DNA of 64,000 nt, taken from the NCBI GenBank assembly GCA_017549765.1, contig JAFYNM010000003.1:124001-188000 (forward strand). Direction: 5' to 3'. The position numbers and the translations under genes are program-made. This document shows positions 16,410 to 25,858 of this stretch, piece by piece (the first letter of the stretch is position 1; each line of letters begins with the position of its first letter). The DNA comes from Bacteroidales bacterium. Its GTDB lineage: Bacteria > Bacteroidota > Bacteroidia > Bacteroidales > WCHB1-69. Below the pieces are notes generated by a model. The model did not search any database, was not told where the DNA came from, and saw nothing but the letters and a program-made list of their open reading frames with translations.

Positions 16410-17825
16410 ATGGTTTTTAGCAGCATAGAGTTCATCTTCTATTTTCTACCCTTAGTACTATTGGTATATTATATTGTACCCAAAAGTGCCAAGAACATTG
16501 TGCTGCTGATCGCCTCTTTGGTGTTCTATGCCTGGGGCGCGCCCGACTTCTTTCCTGTCTTCATCCTTTCGATGTTTTTCAATTTCTTCATCACAAAGAA
16601 AATGCATCGAACGATGGAAACGAAAACCAGGAAACTGTGGCTTGCTCTATCCTTAATCCTTAATTTAGGGCTGTTGGCTTACTTCAAGTACATGAACTTC
16701 TTCATGGACAACTTGAATACCTTGCTGGAAGTTTCACATCACTCCACGCTCCAATTCATGCGGGTGGCATTGCCCATTGGTATCTCCTTCTTCACCTTCC
16801 AATCCATCAGCTACACCGTGGACGTGTATCGCAAGGTGTCGGAACCATTGCAACGTTGGTACGACTACATGCTCTACATCTCGCTCTTCCCACAATTGAT
16901 AGCGGGTCCCATCATCCGATACAACACCATCGCAGACCAACTTGTCAACAGAAGCATCCCGATGGAAGGACGCGTGGAAGGATTCCGGCGCTTCACCCTT
17001 GGATTGGCCAAAAAAGTACTGATTGCCAACACCTTGGCCGTCTTGGCGGATGAAGTCTTTGCGATGGACTTTCACTCCATGTCGTCGGGAAGCGCTTGGA
17101 TTGGAATCCTCGCCTATACCTTCCAGATTTACTTCGACTTCTCGGGTTACTCCGACATGGCCATCGGTATTGGACGAATGTTGGGATTCCGTTTCAGCGA
17201 AAACTTCAATGTACCCTATATCAGTCAGAGCATCAGCGAATTCTGGAGACGGTGGCATATCACATTGGGTGGTTTCATGAAGGAATACCTATACATCCCG
17301 CTGGGAGGCAACCGGGGTTCCAAGTGGCGTACATTCTTCAATCTATGGTTTGTATTCCTCGTCTCGGGTCTCTGGCACGGTGCTTCCTGGACTTTTGTCT
17401 TGTGGGGTGTTTTTCATGGCATCTTCCTGATTCTGGACCGGCTTTTTATGCTGGATGTCTTGAAAAAGATCGGCCGTTTGCCTTCTATCCTGTTAACCTT
17501 TCTTGTGGTAGTATTAGGATGGGTGGTTTTCCGTGCCGATACCGTCGGAGGAGCCATCGACTACTACCAAGCCTTGTTTGCATTCCGGCCAGGCGACGCT
17601 GTGACTGTTTCCAACCAAGGCTATCTATTCTTCGCGTTGGCCATCCTCTTCTCGTTTGTCCCTGCCCTGAAAATCGGCGACAGATGGATGGGGTTGTTTT
17701 ATCATGATGCCACCTCCAAAGGCGCTTCCATCGCATTGTTCATTGTATCCATCCTACTATTCTTCCTGTCTGTCGGTGCGCTTGCCGTCACGGATTTCAA
17801 CCCCTTTATCTATTTCCGATTCTGA
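16410..17825 (+). CDS. MBOAT family O-acyltransferase (AlgI/DltB-like)
   Basis: A 471-residue integral membrane acyltransferase with about ten hydrophobic segments. The conserved MBOAT histidines are present: H283 in EFWRRWHITL and H323 in SGLWHGASW. In AlgI-type systems the protein moves acetyl groups across the inner membrane for O-acetylation of an exported polysaccharide. The stop overlaps the next gene by one base (TGATG), and that gene encodes an AlgJ/AlgX-like partner, which supports a two-component acetylation role. The polysaccharide is not identified. Confidence 0.9.
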   Translation: MVFSSIEFIFYFLPLVLLVYYIVPKSAKNIVLLIASLVFYAWGAPDFFPVFILSMFFNFFITKKMHRTMETKTRKLWLALSLILNLGLLAYFKYMNFFMDNLNTLLEVSHHSTLQFMRVALPIGISFFTFQSISYTVDVYRKVSEPLQRWYDYMLYISLFPQLIAGPIIRYNTIADQLVNRSIPMEGRVEGFRRFTLGLAKKVLIANTLAVLADEVFAMDFHSMSSGSAWIGILAYTFQIYFDFSGYSDMAIGIGRMLGFRFSENFNVPYISQSISEFWRRWHITLGGFMKEYLYIPLGGNRGSKWRTFFNLWFVFLVSGLWHGASWTFVLWGVFHGIFLILDRLFMLDVLKKIGRLPSILLTFLVVVLGWVVFRADTVGGAIDYYQALFAFRPGDAVTVSNQGYLFFALAILFSFVPALKIGDRWMGLFYHDATSKGASIALFIVSILLFFLSVGALAVTDFNPFIYFRF

Positions 17826-19153
17826 TGAGAAAGCCCCGTTTACATATCATCCTTTTTGTGGTTCTGATGACCATCCTGTGCCTTCCCATGGTTCAGCAGG
17901 TAAGTCTTGTTTTCAAAATCAAGCAACTGGACGGATATACGGCGCCCATAGAACCCGTGCAATTCAGTCTGAAGAGTTTTCGTGACCAAAGCTACCAGCA
18001 ATATGTGCAGAAATATCTTCAGCAGAACTTCGGTTTCAGGAACATATTCATCAGAACCTATAATCAATTTGTATATAACTGTTTTCATCAGACGACCAAT
18101 GACAACATCATCATAGGCAAACAGAACGAACTTTATTTGAGGCAATACACGGATGTATATACCGGCAAGACCCTTCGCGACCATTACGGCACCGAGGACA
18201 GCGCCCGGGTAGCCATGCGGCAGAATGTGAAGGAGACGCTACGTATCATCGACACGCTCAAGCAATTCGGGACTGACATTATCGTTGTCTTAGCCCCATC
18301 CAAGCCACTCATTTATCCTGAATATCTGCCCGACAACATCCAAAAGGAGCATTGTTCATTTTCTATTCAGGAAGAATATGCGAGACTATACGAGGAAGCG
18401 GGTGTCGAGCACATCGACTTCATCCCTATATTCCGAGATCTGAAGAAGACGGCCCCTTACCCTATTTACACGAAATTCGGAACGCACTGGGCGCACTCCA
18501 CCATTCCCTTCGTAGCGGACACCATCTTGCAGAAAATCGCATCTGTCAAAGGATACCCCATGCCGCACGCGGTGTGCTCCGACAGCAATCTCACCACGCG
18601 CTACAGGAACAGTGACAAAGAGGTTGAATCCCAGCTGAACCTATTGTTCCCGCTGCAGCACGACCGAATCCCGATGCCGGACATTTCTTTACGAGGAAAC
18701 AGCGACACGCGCAAGCCCCATCTGTTAGTCGTGGGTGACAGTTATTACACGCAACTGGCAAACACAGCCTTCGAAGAGGCTTTCGGGGAGGTTGATTATT
18801 GGAAATACAATGAAACGGCCTACTCCTCCCTGTCGAAGCGAAACGGCAGGATAGCGTTTCTCAATCGTTATGAAATCATCACGGAGGCGGATGTCATTCT
18901 GGTGGTTTTCACCGACATGCACGCCTTTTCCTATTTCTTTGGTTTTCTCCAGACTGTCGAGCAAGCATTACAGGACGGCCCCAACTTCAACGAAATCAAC
19001 CGGGAAGAAGTCATTCAGGACATCATCACCCGAATCAAAGGAACTCCGGAGTGGTACGAGAATGTCAAGAAACAGGCCAAAGAGAAGAGAATAAGCTTGG
19101 AACAGTGCTTGCGCGACAATGCCGAGTGGGTCTTTGAGCAAGAGCACAAATAG
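17825..19153 (+). CDS. AlgJ/AlgX-like SGNH-type acetyltransferase partner
   Basis: A 442-residue protein with an N-terminal membrane anchor (residues 7-28) and a periplasmic SGNH-hydrolase-like domain. Catalytic candidates are H221 in FGTHWAHST and S306 in VVGDSYYTQ; a Gly stands where AlgX has the Asp of DTHW. It should receive acetyl groups from the overlapping MBOAT protein and place them on a glycan. Neighbours give no hint of the glycan. A C-terminal charged tail follows the domain. Confidence 0.82.
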   Translation: MRKPRLHIILFVVLMTILCLPMVQQVSLVFKIKQLDGYTAPIEPVQFSLKSFRDQSYQQYVQKYLQQNFGFRNIFIRTYNQFVYNCFHQTTNDNIIIGKQNELYLRQYTDVYTGKTLRDHYGTEDSARVAMRQNVKETLRIIDTLKQFGTDIIVVLAPSKPLIYPEYLPDNIQKEHCSFSIQEEYARLYEEAGVEHIDFIPIFRDLKKTAPYPIYTKFGTHWAHSTIPFVADTILQKIASVKGYPMPHAVCSDSNLTTRYRNSDKEVESQLNLLFPLQHDRIPMPDISLRGNSDTRKPHLLVVGDSYYTQLANTAFEEAFGEVDYWKYNETAYSSLSKRNGRIAFLNRYEIITEADVILVVFTDMHAFSYFFGFLQTVEQALQDGPNFNEINREEVIQDIITRIKGTPEWYENVKKQAKEKRISLEQCLRDNAEWVFEQEHK

Positions 19154-19187
19154 CGGAACTGCTTCGCAATTTTTTGGAACAAGAAAC

Positions 19188-19216
19188 AAAAAAAGCACCG
19201 ATTGCTCGGTGCTTTT
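19188..19216 (-). terminator. Bidirectional rho-independent terminator between AlgJ-like gene and tRNA-Asn
   Basis: Perfect stem GCACCGA / TCGGTGC with 4-nt loop, flanked by A-run and T-run on both sides, so the stem extends to 11 bp. On the minus strand it ends in seven Ts (tRNA-Asn terminator); on the plus strand it ends in four Ts and can stop the AlgJ-like transcript. Confidence 0.88.
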
Positions 19217-19222
19217 CTGTTG

Positions 19223-19296
19223 CGCTCCCTCAAGGACTTGAACCTTGGACCCTCTGATTAACAGTCAGATGCTCTAACCAACTGAGCTAAGGAAGC
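19223..19296 (-). tRNA. tRNA-Asn (anticodon GTT)
   Basis: A 74-nt cloverleaf on the minus strand. The acceptor stem GCTTCCT pairs with AGGGAGC, the anticodon loop reads CTGTTAA (anticodon GTT), and the T arm is CAAGG-TTCAAGT-CCTTG. No CCA is encoded. Confidence 0.95.
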
Positions 19297-19325
19297 GGGT
19301 TTGTTAACCTCTGTCGTTAACGGCG

Positions 19326-19334
19326 GCAAAAATA
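19326..19334 (-). promoter_or_regulatory. -7 promoter element for tRNA-Asn
   Basis: TATTTTTGC on the minus strand, 29 nt upstream of the tRNA 5' end. Confidence 0.6.
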
Positions 19335-19374
19335 CATTTTTTTTCAATATGTACACCAGCCCGAAAAAAATTTT

Positions 19375-19383
19375 TACTTTTGC
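19375..19383 (+). promoter_or_regulatory. -7 promoter element for the second YitT gene
   Basis: TACTTTTGC; leaves a leader of about 60 nt before ATG 19449. Confidence 0.55.
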
Positions 19384-19448
19384 CGTGTCTATTCGACGAC
19401 CTCTCATTTTAGTAATTTGAAAATCAAGGCAATAAAAACATACCCTCT

Positions 19449-20315
19449 ATGAAAATCACCTTCAAGGACATCCTCAAAGAAGCCAAGAACTACCTTTTTA
19501 TCACTATCGGTTTAGCGATTTTTGTGTTAGGGTGGTCCGCATTTATGACACCTTTCGAAGTCACGGGCGGTGGCGTGGCAGGTATCGCCTCCATCCTCTA
19601 TTTCGCCACCAAGATACCCATCGGTATCACCACTTTTGCGCTCAACGCCATCCTCATTGCCATCGCATGGAAGATCTTGGGGCCCAAGTTCTGCATCAAC
19701 TCCTTGATCTGCACTGCCATCATCTCCATCTTCTTCTACATCGGCCAGCGCATCTTCACCCATCCTATCGTTGACGACATGTTCATGAGTGTCATCATCG
19801 GCGCCTCTCTCGGCGCATTGGGGGCCGGCATCTCCATCAACTGGGGAGGCAACACCGGCGGACTGGACATCATCGCCCTGATGATTGGCAAATACCGGAA
19901 TATCTCATACGGCAAAGTCAATATGATGTGCAATCTTCTCATTGTAGGATCCTCCTTTTTTATCTTGCATGACATCCAAAAACTGGTCTATAGTTTTGTA
20001 GTTCTGTTTGTCAGCATGTTGGTAGCCGACACCGTGATTGATGGTTTCCATCAGACCTATCAGTTCATGGTTTTTTCAAAGAAAAATGACGAGATTTCTC
20101 ATCGCATCAACGAAGAACTGCATCGAGGAGCCACCTTCCTGAAAGGTTACGGATCCTACAACCGTCAAGAGAGCGACGTGTTGCTCATCATTGCCCACCG
20201 AAGCGACAAAGTGCGCGTCACCCGCATCATCAAGGAGATTGACAACACCGCCTTTGTCACCATAACCAAGACCTCCAGTGTGTTCGGCAAGAATTTTGAC
20301 ACCTTGAAACTATAG
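19449..20315 (+). CDS. YitT family membrane protein (DUF161 + DUF2179), copy 2
   Basis: A 288-residue paralogue of the protein at 14612, with the same layout: membrane DUF161 region to about residue 205, then soluble DUF2179 (RGATFLKGYGSYNRQE near 222). Diagnostic blocks are TGGGVAGIASILYF and NWGGNTGGLDIIALMI. It lacks the insertion of copy 1. It is preceded by its own promoter and followed after 66 nt by ispE, with no clear promoter between, so ispE may be co-transcribed. Confidence 0.87.
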   Translation: MKITFKDILKEAKNYLFITIGLAIFVLGWSAFMTPFEVTGGGVAGIASILYFATKIPIGITTFALNAILIAIAWKILGPKFCINSLICTAIISIFFYIGQRIFTHPIVDDMFMSVIIGASLGALGAGISINWGGNTGGLDIIALMIGKYRNISYGKVNMMCNLLIVGSSFFILHDIQKLVYSFVVLFVSMLVADTVIDGFHQTYQFMVFSKKNDEISHRINEELHRGATFLKGYGSYNRQESDVLLIIAHRSDKVRVTRIIKEIDNTAFVTITKTSSVFGKNFDTLKL

Positions 20316-20321
20316 AACATT

Positions 20322-20345
20322 GGCTATTAGCCATTAGCCGTTAGC
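20322..20345. repeat. Degenerate TTAGCC repeat
   Basis: The spacer between YitT copy 2 and ispE holds three imperfect copies of (A/G)TTAGCC within 24 bp. Similar TTAGCC runs occur in intergenic DNA of other Bacteroidota; I cannot assign a role. Confidence 0.5.
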
Positions 20346-20381
20346 TTTTCCCCATTTTTCATTCCTAATTTTCCATTTCCC

Positions 20382-21146
20382 ATGCCCACCTCCCTCGTCA
20401 ATTGTAAAATAAATCTCGGCTTGAATATCATCCGCAAACGCGCGGACGGGTACCATGATCTGCAGACCGTTTTCTATCCGACTGATGCGTTTACCGACCA
20501 TCTGTCGGTGGAAGCGATTGAGGAGGACTTCGATTTCGTGTGTCGCAGTGCAGAGGACATTGGCTCTTCGGAAAACAACCTGTGCGTGAAGGCTTTCCGG
20601 TTGTTGCAGCGCGACTATGACATCCGTGGCGCACGACTGGTTCTTGACAAGCACATTCCTACCGGCGCGGGACTTGGCGGCGGCTCCGCAGATGCGGCGT
20701 TCACCCTCAAACTGTTGACACAACACTTTGACCTGCAGATTGATCAAGCAACTCTGAAAGAATACGCCGAGCAATTGGGCAGCGATGTGCCCTTTTTCGT
20801 GGACAATGTGCCCGTGTACGCCCAGGGCCGTGGCGAAATCATGACCCCCGTGGAAATCAACCTCGCTTCCTACAATATTGTAGTAGTGAAACCCGAAGTG
20901 TCCGTCTCCACTCGTGAGGCGTACGCGAATGTACGCCCTCATGAGTCGAGTGTGAACTTCGCGGAGGTGGTGCGCAATGTGCCCGTACCTGAATGGAGGA
21001 ACTATCTCTTTAACGACTTTGAGGATTCCGTTTTCGAACTTTATCCGCAGTTGGCAGACATCAAACAACAATTCTACGAAGACGGGGCCGTCTATGCCGC
21101 CATGTCGGGCAGCGGATCCGCCATTTTCGGACTCTTCCCAAAATAG
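20382..21146 (+). CDS. ispE: 4-diphosphocytidyl-2-C-methyl-D-erythritol kinase
   Basis: A 254-residue GHMP kinase that phosphorylates CDP-methylerythritol in the MEP isoprenoid pathway. The ATP-binding glycine loop PTGAGLGGGSADAA is at residues 93-106, and the N-terminal substrate block KINLGLNI...RADGYHDL and the C-terminal MSGSGSAIFGLF are present. The length is slightly short of the E. coli enzyme (283) but usual for Bacteroidota. The pathway partner ispD lies about 18 kb away at 39164. Confidence 0.93.
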   Translation: MPTSLVNCKINLGLNIIRKRADGYHDLQTVFYPTDAFTDHLSVEAIEEDFDFVCRSAEDIGSSENNLCVKAFRLLQRDYDIRGARLVLDKHIPTGAGLGGGSADAAFTLKLLTQHFDLQIDQATLKEYAEQLGSDVPFFVDNVPVYAQGRGEIMTPVEINLASYNIVVVKPEVSVSTREAYANVRPHESSVNFAEVVRNVPVPEWRNYLFNDFEDSVFELYPQLADIKQQFYEDGAVYAAMSGSGSAIFGLFPK

Positions 21147-21313
21147 CCGCTTCCAAACGATTGAAAAAAGCCCAGACCGGGATTTTCCTCCGAAAAAAGA
21201 TTTACAAATAATTGCAAAGAAAAGTTGTAATTTGCTGATTATCAATTAGTAAATAGTGTATATTTTTACTATTAAGGGTTAAATATCGCACTAAATCATA
21301 AAGAAAAAAAACG
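21147..21313. other. Non-coding spacer upstream of recA
   Basis: About 170 nt of AT-rich DNA with no credible frame. It holds a 7-bp inverted repeat (TAGTAAA at 21247-21253 and TTTACTA at 21265-21271). I do not recognise a LexA box. Confidence 0.5.
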
Positions 21314-21322
21314 TATCTTTGC
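21314..21322 (+). promoter_or_regulatory. -7 promoter element for recA
   Basis: TATCTTTGC, 29 nt before the recA start. Confidence 0.65.
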
Positions 21323-21351
21323 GGTCTTATTAATCCACTAAAACAAAACCT

Positions 21352-22374
21352 ATGGCAAAAGAAGATACGAAAAGCAGCATCAATGCTGAAAAACTGAAAG
21401 TGCTCAACACCACTTTGGAAAAACTGGAAAAGACCTTTGGCAAGGGCGCCATCATGAGAATGGGGGAAACGGAGATCGAGGCGATGGACGTCATCTCCAC
21501 CGGTTCCATCGGATTGGACGTCGCGTTGGGCGTGGGCGGTTTCCCGCGCGGGCGCGTGATTGAGATATATGGTCCGGAGTCCTCCGGTAAGACGACGTTA
21601 GCCATCTCGGCCATCGCCCAGGCGCAGAAGCAGGGTGGCATTGCCGCCTTCATCGATGCGGAGCATGCCTTCGACCGTTTCTATGCTGAAAAACTGGGCG
21701 TGAACACCAACGACCTCCTCATCTCGCAACCCGACAATGGCGAGCAAGCCTTGGAGATTGCCGACAACCTGATCCGTTCCGGCGCCATTGACATCATCGT
21801 CATCGACTCTGTCGCCGCATTGACACCCAAGAGTGAGATCGAGGGCGACATGGGCGACTCCAAAGTAGGTCTGCAGGCACGTCTGATGTCGCAGGCGCTC
21901 CGCAAGCTGACTGCGACCATCAACAAGACGGGTTGCTGCTGCATCTTTATCAACCAGTTGCGTGAAAAGATCGGCATCATGTTCGGCAATCCGGAGACCA
22001 CCACGGGCGGTAACGCTTTGAAATTCTACGCATCCGTTCGGTTGGACATCCGTCGCCAGACACAGATCAAAGACGGCGACCAGTCCATCGGCAACCACGT
22101 CAAGGTGAAGGTCGTCAAGAACAAAGTGGCGCCTCCATTCCGTTTTGCGGAGTTTGACATCATGTTTGGCGAGGGCATCTCCAAGACGGGCGAAATCATC
22201 GACCTTGGCGTAGAATACAACGTCATCAAGAAGTCCGGCTCCTGGTTCTCTTACGGCGACAGCAAGTTGGCGCAAGGAAGGGAAGGTGTCAAGCAGTTGT
22301 TGGCCGACAACCCTGAGTTGTGCGACGAATTAGAGGCCAAGATTCGGGAAGCGATCAAAGAAAACCAACATTAA
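21352..22374 (+). CDS. recA: Recombinase RecA
   Basis: A 340-residue DNA-dependent ATPase for homologous recombination and SOS induction. Walker [10 protein letters not shown] is at residues 74-82; the C-terminal-of-core blocks [21 protein letters not shown] (L2 region) and VKNKVAPPF are present. The length is normal. It leads an apparent operon with a TPR lipoprotein (1-nt gap) and ruvB, pairing two recombination genes. Confidence 0.97.
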   Translation: MAKEDTKSSINAEKLKVLNTTLEKLEKTFGKGAIMRMGETEIEAMDVISTGSIGLDVALGVGGFPRGRVIEIYGPESSGKTTLAISAIAQAQKQGGIAAFIDAEHAFDRFYAEKLGVNTNDLLISQPDNGEQALEIADNLIRSGAIDIIVIDSVAALTPKSEIEGDMGDSKVGLQARLMSQALRKLTATINKTGCCCIFINQLREKIGIMFGNPETTTGGNALKFYASVRLDIRRQTQIKDGDQSIGNHVKVKVVKNKVAPPFRFAEFDIMFGEGISKTGEIIDLGVEYNVIKKSGSWFSYGDSKLAQGREGVKQLLADNPELCDELEAKIREAIKENQH

Positions 22375-22375
22375 A

Positions 22376-23374
22376 ATGATGAGATACAGACTATTATTAT
22401 GGTGTTGCGTGGGGCTCCTCTGTTGGGGATGCCACTCTGGAAAGCAGTACGCCGACCTGCCTGAGGAGCTGGCCAAGTTGTGTGTCAGCATCGACAAGCA
22501 TCCGAAAAATTCAGAGTTGTACTATCAGCGGGCCGACTACTACTATCTTCACGAAGAGATCCAGAAAGGCATTGAAGACATGCAGAAAGCCATCCAGCTG
22601 GAGCCTGACAGCAGCAAATACTACGTCAAGTTGTCGGATCTCTATTTCGCGCAACGGGAGACAGACCTGGCAGAAGAGATGCTGTTGAAAGCGCTGCAGA
22701 AGGCATCCAACAACAACGAAGCCCGTTTGAAATTGGCGGAGTTGTATTTTCATCAGCGAATGTTCAACGAGTGTGACAAGACGCTCCAAGAGGCTTTGGA
22801 GCAGCAGCGGCACAACCCCAAGGCGTACCTCATCAAAGCCTTCATGCTCAAAGAGCAACGGGACACCACCAACTACCTGCGTATGTTACAGATGGTCATA
22901 GACCAAGATCCCAAGGAGATCAAAGCATATTTGGAGTTGGGTTATTACTACCAGCAACGGATGAACCCGATGGCCATCGACTATTACACCAACGCCCTCA
23001 ATGTGGATCCCAACAATGTGGAGATCCACTACAATCTTGGCAAGATGTACCAAGACATGGGCCGTCCTGAAGAGGCCATCCAGGAATACAAGACCGCTAT
23101 CGGGTTAGACCCCAAGCACGTTCCTTCGCTCAACAATTTGGGCTACATGTATTTAGATGACGAGACCAAATATGAGGAGGCGGCACAGTTGTTCACGCAG
23201 GCCATCCAAGCCAACCCTGACTTTGTGTATTCTTATTGTAACCGAGGTGTCGCCTACGAGTATCTTCAAGAGTATGACAAAGCGCGTGCCGACTACAAGA
23301 AGGCCTTGACATTGAAAACCAATTTTGAGCCGGCCATCAAAGGATTGAACCGGATTGACGAGAAACAGAAGTAA
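22376..23374 (+). CDS. TPR-repeat lipoprotein
   Basis: A 332-residue protein with lipoprotein signal (lipobox LCWGC, lipidated Cys near residue 19) and about eight tetratricopeptide repeats from residue 40 to the end, for example [20 protein letters not shown]. It is likely a periplasmic scaffold attached to a membrane. Two ATGs are adjacent (22376 and 22379). It lies 1 nt after recA and 5 nt before ruvB; its position between two recombination genes probably reflects co-transcription rather than a shared task. Confidence 0.82.
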   Translation: MMRYRLLLWCCVGLLCWGCHSGKQYADLPEELAKLCVSIDKHPKNSELYYQRADYYYLHEEIQKGIEDMQKAIQLEPDSSKYYVKLSDLYFAQRETDLAEEMLLKALQKASNNNEARLKLAELYFHQRMFNECDKTLQEALEQQRHNPKAYLIKAFMLKEQRDTTNYLRMLQMVIDQDPKEIKAYLELGYYYQQRMNPMAIDYYTNALNVDPNNVEIHYNLGKMYQDMGRPEEAIQEYKTAIGLDPKHVPSLNNLGYMYLDDETKYEEAAQLFTQAIQANPDFVYSYCNRGVAYEYLQEYDKARADYKKALTLKTNFEPAIKGLNRIDEKQK

Positions 23375-23379
23375 AGGTT

Positions 23380-24405
23380 ATGAACGAGCATTTAGATCCA
23401 TCCAGCCAACGGTTGTCGTCCACCGACAAAGAGTTTGAGCGTGCCATACGGCCTGCCTTGTTCCAGGAGTTTCAGGGGCAGCAGCAGGTCATTGACAACA
23501 TCATGGTCTTTGTGCACGCTGCCAAGGCGCGTGGGGAAGCGTTGGACCACGTCCTGCTGCACGGCCCTCCAGGTCTGGGCAAGACCACCTTGTCACACAT
23601 CATCGGCAACGAGATGGGGGTCAACGTACGGACCACCTCCGGGCCGGTCATCGACAAACCTGGGGATTTGGCCGGACTGCTGACCAATCTGGAACCTAAC
23701 GATGTGCTCTTCATCGACGAGATACACCGACTCTCCCCGGTGGTGGAAGAGTATTTGTATTCGGCCATGGAGGACTACAAGATTGACATTATGATAGACA
23801 GTGGTCCCAGTGCCCGGAGCGTCCAGATAGCCATCAACCCTTTCACTTTGGTAGGAGCCACCACGCGATCGGGCCTGCTGACTTCTCCCCTTCGATCCCG
23901 TTTCGGTATCAACTTGCGGTTGCAGTACTATGACACGGCCACGTTGGGGAACATCATCAAGCGGTCGGCAGCCATTCTCAAGATACCCATCAACGATGAG
24001 TCTGCCTATGAGATTGCGTCCCGCAGCAGAGGCACGCCCCGTATTGCGAACTTGTTGCTGCGTCGTGTCCGTGACTTCGCACAGGTCAAAGGCGACGGAG
24101 CCATCACCCTGCCCATCACCCAGATAGCCTTGGAGGCGCTGAATGTGGACAAGCATGGCTTGGACGAGATGGACAACCGCATCCTCAGCACCATCATTGA
24201 CAAATTCAAGGGCGGGCCCGTTGGTTTGACGACCATCGCCACTGCCGTCAGCGAAGATGCCGGCACCATCGAGGAGGTCTATGAGCCCTTCCTCATCCAA
24301 GAAGGCTACCTGATGCGCACCCCTCGAGGACGAGAAGTCACGGCACTGGCATACGAACACCTAGGCAAATCGCGTTATCATTCTGATCAACCAGCATTGT
24401 TTTAA
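23380..24405 (+). CDS. ruvB: Holliday junction branch migration ATPase RuvB
   Basis: A 341-residue AAA+ motor that, with RuvA, drives branch migration. Walker [10 protein letters not shown] is at residues 62-70, Walker B is LFIDEIHR near 107, sensor 1 LVGATTR near 155, and the C-terminal winged helix ends with [16 protein letters not shown]. Length is normal. RuvA and RuvC are not in the window. Confidence 0.96.
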   Translation: MNEHLDPSSQRLSSTDKEFERAIRPALFQEFQGQQQVIDNIMVFVHAAKARGEALDHVLLHGPPGLGKTTLSHIIGNEMGVNVRTTSGPVIDKPGDLAGLLTNLEPNDVLFIDEIHRLSPVVEEYLYSAMEDYKIDIMIDSGPSARSVQIAINPFTLVGATTRSGLLTSPLRSRFGINLRLQYYDTATLGNIIKRSAAILKIPINDESAYEIASRSRGTPRIANLLLRRVRDFAQVKGDGAITLPITQIALEALNVDKHGLDEMDNRILSTIIDKFKGGPVGLTTIATAVSEDAGTIEEVYEPFLIQEGYLMRTPRGREVTALAYEHLGKSRYHSDQPALF

Positions 24406-24418
24406 AAAATCAACTTAT

Positions 24419-25225
24419 ATGAAAAAAAGATTGTTGACTGTCATCCTCTTAGTATTATCCTTTGCGATAGGAGCCTCGGCACAGAGGCCACCCCGGGGGC
24501 ACCATCGTCCACCCCAAGAGATCCCTGCAGACCTCTTGGAAAAAGATGACGGTTACGGCGCCAAACTCAACGTCGGTGTTTGTTTCGCCCCGTCATTCTC
24601 TTGGATGTATCCCGAGACGAATGGCTATGAGCGCAATGGGGCAGTGCTCCACTTCCATACCGGCATCAACCTCAACATCAATCTGACGGAACGCAAGAAC
24701 TTCTACTTCACCACCGGCATCCTGTACGAACGGCTGGGTGGCAAACTGACCTACGTGGACAATGTGGAAATTCCCGGATTGATTGTCACTCCAGGCACCA
24801 CGACCAACCGAACCTACACCTCGCAGTACATGACCATCCCCATAGGTGTCACGCTCAAAACCAGTCCGTTACACAACTTCAGTTTTGGAGGCAATGTAGG
24901 TCTGTACAACAGTTTCCTGATCGGAGCCACCAACCGCGACGGCTATTTCTTCATGAGCGGACAAGCGGGTGAGGAGCCTGAATTATGGGAGCGTCAGAAA
25001 ACCAAATACAACGAGTGTGCCTTGCTGAAAGAGGCTGTCTATGGTGGCATTGGTATGGAATACATCATCACCAAAAACACCAGAGCGAGTTTGTATCTCA
25101 ACTATGCCCATACTTTCACCAACTTCTTCAAGGGCAGAGGTCAGGCCGTCAACAGCATGACCGGAGAAGCCTTGAAATCGAAGATGGGATATGTGGAGAT
25201 TGTTTTAGGATTTAACTTCTTCTAG
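24419..25225 (+). CDS. Outer-membrane beta-barrel protein (PorT/OmpW-like class)
   Basis: A 268-residue exported protein with signal peptide (residues 1-21, ending ASAQ), a short Pro/His-rich N-terminus and alternating beta strands typical of Bacteroidota outer-membrane barrel proteins. It ends in the aromatic residue pattern LGFNFF. No specific function is evident. It lies 13 nt after ruvB and 6 nt before the FAH-family gene. Confidence 0.72.
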   Translation: MKKRLLTVILLVLSFAIGASAQRPPRGHHRPPQEIPADLLEKDDGYGAKLNVGVCFAPSFSWMYPETNGYERNGAVLHFHTGINLNINLTERKNFYFTTGILYERLGGKLTYVDNVEIPGLIVTPGTTTNRTYTSQYMTIPIGVTLKTSPLHNFSFGGNVGLYNSFLIGATNRDGYFFMSGQAGEEPELWERQKTKYNECALLKEAVYGGIGMEYIITKNTRASLYLNYAHTFTNFFKGRGQAVNSMTGEALKSKMGYVEIVLGFNFF

Positions 25226-25231
25226 ACTGAC

Positions 25232-25843
25232 ATGAAATTCATCTGTATTGGTCGCAACTATGCGGAGCACATCGCTGAATTGCAACACTCCATCCCCGAG
25301 AATCCGGTCTTCTTCATGAAACCGGAGTCGGCCATTACACGATGCAACCGGCCTTTTTTCATCCCGGATTTCTCCAAAGAAGTCCATTACGAAACAGAGG
25401 TAATCGTCAAGATCAATCGTTTAGGACGGCACATTCAAGAGAAGTTTGCACACCTTTACTACGACGAGATTGGCTTAGGGGTGGACTTCACGGCCAGGGA
25501 CCTGCAGCGGGCGTGCATCCGCGACGGGGAGCCATGGGAGATTGCCAAGGCATTCGACGGTTCTGCCGTGGTGGGCAAGTTCTTCCCCAAGACCGAATTG
25601 CCCGATGTACAGGATCTACACTTCCATCTGTTACTCAATGGAACACAAGTGCAGACAGGTCACACTCATGACATGCTCTTCTCTATTGACCAGCTCATCT
25701 CCTATGTCTCGCGCTTTGTCACCCTCAAGATGGGAGACATACTCTTCACCGGCACGCCTGTCGGTGTCGGTCCTGTCCACATCAACGACCGTCTGGAGGG
25801 TTTTCTGGAAGGCCATAAAGCCTTTGACTTTAAGGTAAAATGA
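25232..25843 (+). CDS. Fumarylacetoacetate hydrolase family protein
   Basis: A 203-residue enzyme of the FAH superfamily, which hydrolyses or decarboxylates small acylpyruvate-type compounds with a divalent metal. The N-terminus KFICIGRNYAEH, metal ligands in HYETEVIVKI and GVDFTARDLQ, and MGDILFTGTPVGVGPV are diagnostic. Length agrees with short bacterial members. The substrate is not known; acylpyruvase or oxaloacetate decarboxylase activity is plausible. Confidence 0.85.
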   Translation: MKFICIGRNYAEHIAELQHSIPENPVFFMKPESAITRCNRPFFIPDFSKEVHYETEVIVKINRLGRHIQEKFAHLYYDEIGLGVDFTARDLQRACIRDGEPWEIAKAFDGSAVVGKFFPKTELPDVQDLHFHLLLNGTQVQTGHTHDMLFSIDQLISYVSRFVTLKMGDILFTGTPVGVGPVHINDRLEGFLEGHKAFDFKVK

Positions 25844-25858
25844 TTTTGTTTCGCTGTC

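Noticed and set aside
19223..19296. tRNA-Asn as a possible integration site of a mobile element
   Set aside because: No integrase, no duplicated tRNA 3' end and only ordinary genes on both sides.
21247..21271. Inverted repeat upstream of recA as an SOS (LexA) operator
   Set aside because: TAGTAAA/TTTACTA does not match a LexA box I know, and the AT-rich context makes a chance dyad likely.
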